Of a DNA stretch of 5,160 nt, positions 1 to 5,160 are shown one piece after another. Under the pieces are notes generated by a model. That model was not told where the DNA came from, did no database searches, and saw only the letters and a program-made list of their open reading frames with translations. The position numbers and the translations under genes are program-made. Source of the DNA: Paracoccaceae bacterium (GTDB lineage: Bacteria; Pseudomonadota; Alphaproteobacteria; Rhodobacterales; Rhodobacteraceae); assembly GCA_023263735.1 (NCBI GenBank), contig JALQUQ010000206.1, forward strand, positions 1 through 5,160, written 5' to 3'. The stretch's first letter is position 1, and each line of letters begins with the position of its first letter.

Positions 1-2
1 GT

Positions 3-473
3 TGCCAGCCACGAAGGAAGCCCGCCGAACACCCGCGCCGAACCCGCGACAGATGCGGTATTCGAGACGATGGCGAGTTCGGTATCCTTCCTGATCTCGA
101 TCCCGCGCTTGAGGCGCGGGCGCGCGCCATCAGCCGCGATCTGCGCTGCCCGGTCTGTCAGGGGGAATCGATCGACGATTCCAACGCGCCGATCAGCCGC
201 GATTTGCGTCTGGTGGTGCGCGAACGTCTGGTTGCGGGCGACAGCGATGACGAGGTGATCGATTTCATCGTCGCCCGTTACGGCGAATTCGTCCTGTTCA
301 CCCCGCGGGCCCAAGGGGCGAACCTGTTGCTGTGGCTGGCGGGGCCGGCGCTGTTGCTGGTGGGCGGGGCGGGGGCCTTTGTCTATACCCGTCGCCGTTC
401 GACCGCGCGGCCCGCCACCGAGGGTCTGACCGCCGAGGAAGAGGCGCGTCTGGCCGAACTTTTGAAAAAGTGA
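3..473 (+). CDS. ccmH: Cytochrome c-type biogenesis protein CcmH (5' end missing or disturbed)
   Basis: CcmH (also CycL/Ccl2) acts in the periplasm in system I cytochrome c maturation, where its redox-active cysteines prepare the CxxCH site of apocytochrome c for heme attachment. Seen here: an LRCPVC motif with cysteine codons at 147-149 and 156-158, then the family block SIDDSNAP, the stretch RDLRLVVRERLVAGDSDDEV, and ARYGEFVLFTP. A hydrophobic helix follows (about 321-389), then a basic TRRR stop-transfer and a charged tail ending LAELLKK. Recognisable homology starts near codon 87 (LPDLDPALEARAR). Family members carry a signal peptide just before this point. Here the frame stays open to the left edge but reads arginine- and proline-rich sequence with atypical codons (cga, cca, aga), and it has no ATG or GTG; the first in-frame start-like codon, TTG 204, lies inside the conserved domain. 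The true start is therefore unresolved, and the left coordinate is only the first in-frame codon. Product identity is secure. Confidence 0.85.
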   Translation, partial: CQPRRKPAEHPRRTRDRCGIRDDGEFGILPDLDPALEARARAISRDLRCPVCQGESIDDSNAPISRDLRLVVRERLVAGDSDDEVIDFIVARYGEFVLFTPRAQGANLLLWLAGPALLLVGGAGAFVYTRRRSTARPATEGLTAEEEARLAELLKK

Positions 474-527
474 CGCGGCGTTTCGGTTCCCATTTGGCGC
501 GGGCCGCCCTCACTATAGCCCAGCCAA

Positions 528-533
528 AAGGAG
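528..533 (+). promoter_or_regulatory. Shine-Dalgarno site of the PaaG-like gene
   Basis: AAGGAG lies six bases before the ATG at 540. It is the strongest ribosome binding site in the window and fixes the start of the crotonase-family gene. It also shows that this gene is translated independently of ccmH, whose stop is 66 bases upstream. Confidence 0.85.
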
Positions 534-539
534 CCGGAC

Positions 540-1316
540 ATGACCTATCAGACCATCCAGTTTGACCTGACCGATGATATCGCGACCCTGACCCTGAACC
601 GGCCCGAGGTGATGAACGCGCTGTCGCGGCAGATGCGTCTGGAATTGCGCGATGCGCTTCACCGCGCTGAAACGGCGGCGCGGGTCATCGTGCTGACGGG
701 CATGGGGCGGGCCTTTTGTTCGGGGCAGGATCTGGCGGATGCGGCCGATGTCTCGGCCATCGATCTGGAAACGGTGCTGCGCGATGAATATGAGCCGCTG
801 CTCTTGGCGATCATGAATTGCCCCTTGCCGGTGATTGCCGCCGTCAATGGCACCGCCGCCGGGGCAGGGGCCAATCTGGCGTTGGCCTGCGACGTGGTTC
901 TGGCCTGCGAAAGTGCAAGCTTTATTCAGGCCTTTACCCGTATCGGGCTGATGCCGGATGCGGGCGGCACCTATTGGCTCCCGCGGCAGGTGGGCCATGC
1001 CCGCGCCATGGGGGCGATGCTGTTCGCCGACAAGATCCCCGCCCGGCAGGCCAAAGAGTGGGGCATGATCTGGGATTGCGCCCCGGATGAAGGTTTCGCC
1101 GCCATGGTCGCCGCGCGGGCGGCGCATCTGGCCAAGGGGCCGACGGTGGCCTTTGGCGCGATCAAGACGGCCCTGCGGCATTCGGCCGACCATGATCTGC
1201 GCGCGCAACTGGCGCTGGAGGCGCAGTTGCAGGGCACCTGCGGCAAGACGCAAGATTTCCAAGAAGGCGTGACCGCGTTCCTTGAGAAACGCCCAGCCCA
1301 ATTTCGGGGGCAATAA
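540..1316 (+). CDS. Enoyl-CoA hydratase/isomerase family protein, PaaG-like
   Basis: This is a 258-residue cytoplasmic acyl-CoA enzyme of the crotonase superfamily, the usual length. Seen: LNRPEVMNALS (residues 19-29), the AFCSGQDL loop (58-65) that helps form the CoA/oxyanion pocket, NGTAAGAGANLALACD (103-118), the segment LMPDAGGTYWLPR (137-149), AKEWGMIW (171-178), and a C-terminal EGVTAFLEKRPAQF. From memory these blocks resemble E. coli PaaG (1,2-epoxyphenylacetyl-CoA isomerase) more than true hydratases. The two catalytic glutamates of crotonase align with Asn112 and Phe132, while the PaaG-type aspartate is present as Asp140. I infer an isomerase-type reaction on an enoyl- or ring-CoA thioester. 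No other phenylacetate genes are in view, so the substrate is unknown and I give no symbol. The start is set by a strong AAGGAG. A generic automated annotation would be enoyl-CoA hydratase. Confidence 0.9.
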   Translation: MTYQTIQFDLTDDIATLTLNRPEVMNALSRQMRLELRDALHRAETAARVIVLTGMGRAFCSGQDLADAADVSAIDLETVLRDEYEPLLLAIMNCPLPVIAAVNGTAAGAGANLALACDVVLACESASFIQAFTRIGLMPDAGGTYWLPRQVGHARAMGAMLFADKIPARQAKEWGMIWDCAPDEGFAAMVAARAAHLAKGPTVAFGAIKTALRHSADHDLRAQLALEAQLQGTCGKTQDFQEGVTAFLEKRPAQFRGQ

Positions 1317-1351
1317 TCCTTTGCTTTCCCAAAAGGCCGTGTAAAACCAAG

Positions 1352-1373
1352 CGATAAACTGCTTATTTTATCG
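1352..1373. repeat. Inverted repeat upstream of cfa, possible operator or leader hairpin
   Basis: CGATAAA (1352-1358) is repeated inverted as TTTATCG (1367-1373) around an eight-base spacer. It lies in the A+T-rich part of the 66-base gap between the PaaG-like gene and cfa, ending nine bases before the cfa ATG. It could be a regulator's half-sites or an RNA hairpin that limits access to the start. No clear -35/-10 pair and no Shine-Dalgarno sequence were found next to it, so the role is open. Confidence 0.35.
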
Positions 1374-1382
1374 GCTGAATTG

Positions 1383-2591
1383 ATGTTCGTTTCGTTGCTT
1401 GACCGAATTTTGCGCCGTGGCATTACTTATGGCCGGCTTGAGGTGACATTTCCCGATGGGGCGGTGCGGGGCTATGGTCCCGGCTCCCCCGGTCCAAAGG
1501 CGCGGGTTGAACTGGCCGATCCCGCCTTGATCGCCAAAATCCTGATGAATCCGCAGATGGCCCTAGGTGAAGGCTACATGGACGGCGGCCTGCGATTTAC
1601 CTCGGACGACGATATCCGCCATTTCCTGCAAATCGCGGTCATGTCGTCAAAAAGCGGGAAATTGCCCCTGCCGATGCGGATGGCCAACCGAATTCGGGTA
1701 AAGACAAAGGGCGTGATGCAGGCGAATACGCTGGCCAAATCGCGCCAGCGGGTGGCCCATCACTATGATATTCCCGATGCCTTTTACGGTCTCTTCATGG
1801 AAGAAGACCTGCAATATACTTGCGCCTATTTCCCCGCTGACGACATGACGCTTGAGGCGGCGCAGGCGGCCAAAATGGATCACATCGCGGCCAAATTGCG
1901 CCTGCGCCCCGGGCTGCGGGTGCTGGATATCGGGTGCGGTTGGGGCGGATTGGCGCTGCGTCTGGCGCGGCTTTACGATGTGCATGTGACGGGGGTCACC
2001 CTGTCGCCGGTGCAATTGGCCGCCGCGCAACAGCGGGCCCGCGCCCTCGGTCTGTCGGAGCGGGTCGAATTTCGGCTGCAAGATTACCGCCATGTGCCCG
2101 ACCGTTTTGACCGCGTGGTCAGCGTTGGCATGATGGAACATGTGGGCCAGCCGCAATACCGCACCTATTTCACCAAGATCGCCCAGATTTTGAAACCCGA
2201 TGGCGTGGGGCTGATCCATTTCATCGGCCGCTCCTCGCCGCCCGGTGTGCTGTCGCCGTGGTTTCAGAAATACATCTTTCCCGGCGGCTATTCCCCCGCC
2301 TTTTCCGAGGTGGTGCCGCAGGTCGAACGGTCGGGGCTGGCGGTCACCGATCTTGAGGTCTGGCGCGGCCATTACGACCGCACGCTGCGCCATTGGCAGG
2401 ACCGCTTTCGCCGCAACGAAGATCAGGTCCGCGCGATGTTTGATGACCGGTTCATCCGCATGTGGTGGTGGTATCTGATCGCGTCCGAGGTCAGCTTTAC
2501 CCATATGAACCACGTGCTGTTTCAGATGCAGATCGCCCATGATCCCGCCGCCGTGCCCCGCACGCGCGCCTATCTGCATGGGGGGGCATGA
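1383..2591 (+). CDS. cfa: Cyclopropane-fatty-acyl-phospholipid synthase family methyltransferase
   Basis: This 402-residue SAM-dependent enzyme should add a methylene group across the double bond of unsaturated acyl chains in membrane phospholipids. Seen: an N-terminal lipid-binding region (about 1-115), YTCAYF with Cys147, SAM motif I LDIGCGWGG (181-189), LQDYR (232-236), GMMEHVG (249-255), LIHFIG (277-282) and a GHYDRTLRHW block (329-338). The bicarbonate/active-site residues known from E. coli Cfa appear conserved: Cys147, Glu252, His279, Ile281 and Tyr331. Some homologues in this bacterial group instead methylate a vaccenoyl chain on the way to furan fatty acids (UfaM-type); sequence alone does not exclude that. 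ATG 1383 is chosen over the adjacent TTG 1380. No good ribosome binding site precedes it, and an inverted repeat sits just upstream. The stop overlaps the next gene by four bases, so the two are probably co-translated. Confidence 0.9.
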   Translation: MFVSLLDRILRRGITYGRLEVTFPDGAVRGYGPGSPGPKARVELADPALIAKILMNPQMALGEGYMDGGLRFTSDDDIRHFLQIAVMSSKSGKLPLPMRMANRIRVKTKGVMQANTLAKSRQRVAHHYDIPDAFYGLFMEEDLQYTCAYFPADDMTLEAAQAAKMDHIAAKLRLRPGLRVLDIGCGWGGLALRLARLYDVHVTGVTLSPVQLAAAQQRARALGLSERVEFRLQDYRHVPDRFDRVVSVGMMEHVGQPQYRTYFTKIAQILKPDGVGLIHFIGRSSPPGVLSPWFQKYIFPGGYSPAFSEVVPQVERSGLAVTDLEVWRGHYDRTLRHWQDRFRRNEDQVRAMFDDRFIRMWWWYLIASEVSFTHMNHVLFQMQIAHDPAAVPRTRAYLHGGA

Positions 2592-3310
2592 TGCAGGATC
2601 ATCGCGACGATCTGGTGATTTCCTATTACCGCGTGCGGCAGGTGCTGGGCTATGCGGGGCTGTCCTTGCCCATCTTTCTGGTGGTGGGCGGGCTGTTGAG
2701 CCTTGGCGGCATCGAACCGTCGATTTCGGATTATTACCATACGGTTCTGCGGGATATCTTTGTGGGGATCATGACGGCGATTGGCCTGTTTCTGATCGCC
2801 TATCCCGGCCATCACCGCACCGATCAGGACCGCTTGTCCGATGACCGCATCACCACCCTTGCCGGGATCGCGGCGATTGGGGTGGCGTTTTTCCCCAATG
2901 AATATCACGTGAAATCCGAAGCGTTTGAAAGCCCCCTGCAGATGTGGCTGGGCCATACCCACGCCAGTTGGGGGCATTACGGTTCGGCCATCGTGTTCTT
3001 GTTTCTGCTGGGGCTCTTGTGTCACAACCGCTTTGCCCGCACGGCGAAACCCTGGCGGCGGCGGATTTACCGCGCCTGTGGCAAGGTGATCTGGGCCATG
3101 ACCTTGGGCGTGATCATCGCCAGCTATTTCAAGATCCGCGGCCCCGCAGGGCCACAGGCGGTGGTGAACGACTATTATCTGGTCTTGTGGTTCGAGGCGG
3201 TGGCAATCTGGGCCTTTGCCGTGTCTTGGCTGACCAAGGGGCGGGCCGAGCTGGCCCTTGCCCGCATTGGTGCGCATCTCCGGCCTGCCAAGGCGCCTGC
3301 CGGAGAGTAG
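2588..3310 (+). CDS. Unrecognised six-helix integral membrane protein coupled to cfa
   Basis: This 240-residue protein is of unknown function. It has six likely transmembrane helices at about residues 17-39, 56-73, 88-103, 129-146, 165-183 and 198-216, a short polar N-terminus and a basic tail (LRPAKAPAGE). Distinctive segments are SISDYYHTVLRDIFVG (45-60) before helix 2, a long loop between helices 3 and 4 rich in His, Trp and acidic residues (FFPNEYHVKS and GHTHASWGHYG), and NDYYLVLWFEAVAIWAF leading into helix 6. The SISDYYHT...RDIFVG pattern resembles a family of uncharacterised membrane proteins I cannot name with certainty; no enzyme or transporter signature is visible. Its ATG overlaps the cfa stop (ATGA), and a second ATG follows at 2591, so translation probably depends on cfa. 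A link to membrane lipid modification is inference from that coupling alone. Third-position G/C bias supports a real gene. Confidence 0.85.
   Translation: MMQDHRDDLVISYYRVRQVLGYAGLSLPIFLVVGGLLSLGGIEPSISDYYHTVLRDIFVGIMTAIGLFLIAYPGHHRTDQDRLSDDRITTLAGIAAIGVAFFPNEYHVKSEAFESPLQMWLGHTHASWGHYGSAIVFLFLLGLLCHNRFARTAKPWRRRIYRACGKVIWAMTLGVIIASYFKIRGPAGPQAVVNDYYLVLWFEAVAIWAFAVSWLTKGRAELALARIGAHLRPAKAPAGE
3277..3306. terminator. Candidate bidirectional terminator hairpin between convergent genes
   Basis: TCTCCGGC (3277-3284) and GCCGGAGA (3299-3306) form a perfect 8-bp inverted repeat around a 14-base loop. It overlaps the last codons of the membrane-protein gene and begins eight bases after the ilvH stop on the other strand. 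Position and GC content fit a shared terminator for two convergent units. Neither side has a T-run, so it is not a textbook intrinsic terminator and may instead protect 3' ends or act with Rho. Confidence 0.4.
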
Positions 3311-3313
3311 GGG

Positions 3314-3874
3314 TCAGTGCCCGCGCGACAGGGCCGCAACGCCGGTGCGGGCGATTTCCTTCAGGCCCAGCGGGCGCATCAGTTCGGCAAAGGCGTCGAT
3401 CTTGTCGGGCAGGCCCGTCATTTCGAACACAAAGCTTTCCAGCGTGCTATCGACCACATTGGCGCGGAAAATCTCGGCCAAGCGCAGGGCCTCGATCCGG
3501 GCCTCACCTTTGCCCGCCACCTTGAACAGCGCCAATTCGCGCTGAACGCTGGGGCCTTCGGCGGTCAGGTCGTGGACGGCATGCACGGGGACCAGACGGC
3601 TCAGCTGCGCCTCGATCTGGTCGATCACGGCGGGCGTGCCCCGGGTGACGATGGTGATGCGCGAGCGGTGGCCGGTGTGATCCACCTCGGCAACCGTCAG
3701 GCTGTCGATGTTATAGCCCCGACCGGAAAACAGACCGATGACACGGGCCAGAACGCCGGGTTCGTTTTCGACGATCACGGCCAAGGTGTGGGATTCCTCC
3801 ACTTGGCTGTGGCTGTCGCGCAGGTCATAGGCGGAATGGCTGGTCGAGCCCTTTTTGATATTTAGCGGTGACAT
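3314..3874 (-). CDS. ilvH: Acetolactate synthase small (regulatory) subunit
   Basis: This is the 186-residue regulatory partner (IlvH/IlvN) of acetolactate synthase. It binds the catalytic subunit, raises its activity and conveys valine feedback inhibition. Seen: an N-terminal extension (1-29, MSPLNIKKGS...), an ACT domain (about 30-103) with ENEPGVLARVIGLFSGRGYN, and a C-terminal small-subunit domain (about 110-184) with RELALFKV, FRANVVDSTLESFVFE and GVAALSRG. Residues matching the E. coli IlvH valine-site positions Asn11, Gly14 and Asn29 are present as Asn37, Gly40 and Asn55, so valine sensitivity is expected. The ATG at 3874 is chosen because it gives the N-terminus usual in this group and has AGGGA five bases upstream (complement of 3880-3884). 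A longer reading from TTG 3943 would translate the intergenic hairpin and overlap the ilvI stop. It lies 65 bases downstream of ilvI, and its stop is three bases from that of the convergent membrane-protein gene. Confidence 0.95.
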   Translation of the reverse strand: MSPLNIKKGSTSHSAYDLRDSHSQVEESHTLAVIVENEPGVLARVIGLFSGRGYNIDSLTVAEVDHTGHRSRITIVTRGTPAVIDQIEAQLSRLVPVHAVHDLTAEGPSVQRELALFKVAGKGEARIEALRLAEIFRANVVDSTLESFVFEMTGLPDKIDAFAELMRPLGLKEIARTGVAALSRGH

Positions 3875-3879
3875 TGCAG

Positions 3880-3884
3880 TCCCT
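3880..3884 (-). promoter_or_regulatory. Ribosome binding site deciding the ilvH start
   Basis: On the minus strand AGGGA precedes the ATG at 3874 with a five-base spacer. It is modest, but it supports this start over the upstream TTG at 3943, which has no comparable site. Confidence 0.55.
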
Positions 3885-3908
3885 GTCTTTTCTATCTGGG
3901 GAAAAGGG

Positions 3909-3931
3909 GCCGGGGCGTGAACCACCCCGGC
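3909..3931 (-). other. GC-rich hairpin in the ilvI-ilvH intergenic gap
   Basis: GCCGGGG (3909-3915) and CCCCGGC (3925-3931) form a 7-bp perfect stem with a nine-base loop, between the ilvI stop (3940) and the ilvH start (3874). On the transcribed strand the stem is followed by CCCTTTTCC rather than a long U-run, so full termination is unlikely. An mRNA-stabilising stem, or partial attenuation that sets the ratio of subunits, would fit. Confidence 0.45.
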
Positions 3932-3939
3932 ACATCCAA

Positions 3940-5160
3940 TCAAACAAGCGTTGCGCCCGCACGGAAGGCCTCGGCATCGGCCGACAGCAGCATCTCGTTA
4001 TGCGGTTTGCCCGAAGGGATCATGGGGAAGCAGTTTTCGTGCTTTTCCACCAGGCAGTCAAAGATCACCGGGCCCGGATATTTGATCATTTCCATGATCG
4101 CATCGTCCAGATCCTTGGGATCGCTGCACTTGATGCCCTTGGCGCCAAAGGCTTCGGCCAGCTTGACGAAATCGGGCAGGCTTTCCGACCACGAATGGCT
4201 ATAGCGTTCGCCATGCAGCAATTCCTGCCACTGGCGCACCATGCCCAAGCGTTCGTTGTTCAGGATGAACTGTTTGACCGGGGCGCGGAATTGCATCGCC
4301 GTGCCCATTTCCTGCATGTTCATCAGCCACGACGCCTCACCGGCGACGTTGATCACCAAAGCCTCGGGATGCGCGATCTGCACGCCAATCGAGGCGGGCA
4401 GGCCGTACCCCATGGTCCCCAACCCGCCCGAGGTCATCCAGCGGTTCGGATCTTCGAACCCCAGGAATTGCGCGGCCCACATCTGATGCTGGCCCACTTC
4501 GGTGGTGACATAGCGGTCCATGCCCTTGGTCAAGGCCTCAAGACGCTGCAGGGCATATTGCGGCTTGATGGTCTTTTCCGCCGGGGTATAGGCAAGGCAA
4601 TTGATCTTGCGCCAGTCGTCGATCTGATGCTGCCACTTGGCCAGACCGTCCTTGTTGACCTTGCGGCCCCGCGCCTTCCAGATCCGCAACGCATCTTCCA
4701 GCACATGGGCCACATCGCCCACGATCCCCAGTTCGACCCGGATCACCTTGTTGATCGAGGAGGGGTCGATGTCGACATGCACTTTTTTCGATTTCGGGCT
4801 GAAATCGGCAATCCGGCCGGTAATGCGGTCATCAAACCGCGCGCCGATGTTCAGCATCAGGTCGCATCCGTGCATCGCGAGATTGGCCTCATAAAGCCCG
4901 TGCATCCCCAGCATGCCGATCCAGTTCGCCCCGCTTGCCGGATAGGCGCCAAGGCCCATCAGGGTTGAGGTGATGGGAAAGCCCGTCGCCTCGACAAACT
5001 CGCGCAGAAGCTGGCTGGCTGCATTTCCCGAATTGATGACGCCGCCGCCGGTATAGAACAGCGGCCGTTCGGCGGTTTCCAGCATTTCCACCATGCGGGT
5101 GATGGCCTCGATATCGCCTTTCACGCGCGGCTGGTAATGATCCACCTTGGCCTTGGGCAT
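3940..5160 (-). CDS. ilvI: Acetolactate synthase large (catalytic) subunit, C-terminal part
   Basis: ThDP-, Mg- and FAD-dependent enzyme (IlvI/IlvB type, also called acetohydroxyacid synthase) that joins two pyruvates, or pyruvate and 2-ketobutyrate, in the shared first step of valine, leucine and isoleucine synthesis. The 406 residues in view hold the central FAD/DHAP-like domain (about 15-165: RPLFYTGGGVINSG, GMHGLYEANLAMHGCDL, GARFDDRITG) and the ThDP pyrophosphate-binding domain (about 215-375: WMTSGGLGTMGYGLPASIG, then FILNNERLGMVRQWQ). The catalytic-site region MVRQW (Trp311) is intact. The N-terminal pyrimidine-binding domain, with the catalytic glutamate, lies beyond the right edge. 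The methionine at 5158-5160 is internal, since family members run to about 580 residues. The metal/ThDP motif, normally GDG...NN, reads GEA (274-276) with 24 residues before Asn301-Asn302. It stands upstream of ilvH and is probably co-transcribed with it; any leader attenuator would be outside the window. Confidence 0.96.
   Translation of the reverse strand: MPKAKVDHYQPRVKGDIEAITRMVEMLETAERPLFYTGGGVINSGNAASQLLREFVEATGFPITSTLMGLGAYPASGANWIGMLGMHGLYEANLAMHGCDLMLNIGARFDDRITGRIADFSPKSKKVHVDIDPSSINKVIRVELGIVGDVAHVLEDALRIWKARGRKVNKDGLAKWQHQIDDWRKINCLAYTPAEKTIKPQYALQRLEALTKGMDRYVTTEVGQHQMWAAQFLGFEDPNRWMTSGGLGTMGYGLPASIGVQIAHPEALVINVAGEASWLMNMQEMGTAMQFRAPVKQFILNNERLGMVRQWQELLHGERYSHSWSESLPDFVKLAEAFGAKGIKCSDPKDLDDAIMEMIKYPGPVIFDCLVEKHENCFPMIPSGKPHNEMLLSADAEAFRAGATLV

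Noticed and set aside
2..94. Frame-2 reading ending at TGA 92-94 as a possible C-terminal tail of CcmF
   Set aside because: A ccmF gene ending just before ccmH would be expected, and the start LPATKEARRTPAPNP looks like a basic, proline-rich tail. There is no conserved sequence to confirm it, and the overlap into ccmH would be unusually long.
126..214. Near-duplicate sequence encoding ISRDLR twice within ccmH
   Set aside because: Both copies fall on normally conserved CcmH positions, where the family also has similar residues, so a recent duplication is not needed to explain it.
493..519. TTTGGC and TATAGC as a promoter for the PaaG-like gene
   Set aside because: The TATAGC element is acceptable, but the best -35 match is poor and the spacer is only 15 bases, so it is not distinguishable from chance.
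513..1313. Long minus-strand open frame opposite the PaaG-like gene
   Set aside because: It mirrors a clear crotonase gene, has a composition rich in Arg, Gly, His and Gln with no recognisable domain, and arises from the G/C-biased third positions of the real gene.
1318..1336. CCTTT...AAAGG hairpin just after the stop of the PaaG-like gene
   Set aside because: The stem is only five pairs, A+T-rich and without a following T-run, so it is too weak to call a terminator.
1647..2579. Minus-strand open frame of 310 codons opposite cfa
   Set aside because: It is a shadow frame of a strongly conserved enzyme, with no domain, no ribosome binding site and no plausible start context.
3868..4968. Plus-strand open frame of 366 codons opposite ilvI
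   Set aside because: The length is striking, but the translation is rich in His, Gln and Arg with no family resemblance, while the opposite strand encodes an unmistakable acetolactate synthase.

Overview
This is an ordinary-looking chromosomal stretch of a GC-rich alphaproteobacterium, most likely a member of the Rhodobacteraceae/Roseobacteraceae. The case rests on the strong G/C bias at third codon positions, an acetolactate synthase small subunit with the roughly 26-residue N-terminal extension that I associate with alphaproteobacteria, and a ccmH gene followed by an enoyl-CoA hydratase-family gene, a neighbourhood I recall from that group. No mobile element, CRISPR array, tRNA or rRNA is visible.

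Layout. (1) Plus strand, 1-473: the 3' part of a cytochrome c maturation gene, ccmH. It has a clear heme-handling LRCPVC motif and a C-terminal membrane anchor, but the expected signal peptide cannot be read in any frame. (2) Plus strand, 540-1316: a crotonase-superfamily gene of PaaG type. It lacks both hydratase glutamates but keeps the PaaG aspartate, so isomerase-like chemistry is likelier than hydration. (3) Plus strand, 1383-2591: a cyclopropane-fatty-acyl-phospholipid synthase family enzyme. (4) Plus strand, 2588-3310: an unrecognised six-helix membrane protein whose start overlaps the cfa stop codon (ATGA). (5) Minus strand, 3940-5160 followed by 3314-3874: acetolactate synthase large subunit (partial, N-terminus beyond the right edge) and small subunit, which together catalyse the first common step of branched-chain amino-acid synthesis.

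How the genes fit together. ilvI and ilvH form a two-gene unit reading leftwards, separated by 65 bases that contain a GC-rich hairpin. cfa and the membrane protein form a coupled pair reading rightwards; the pair may act together on membrane lipids, but only the overlap supports this. The two units converge with three bases between their stop codons, and an 8-bp inverted repeat at that junction could end transcription from both sides. ccmH and the PaaG-like gene lie in the same direction with a 66-base gap and need not be functionally linked.

I found no convincing new multi-gene system. The points most worth a second look are the uncharacterised membrane protein coupled to cfa (with a G7 run at the junction), the GEA-for-GDG change in the cofactor motif of acetolactate synthase, the altered active site of the PaaG-like protein, and the odd 5' end of ccmH.
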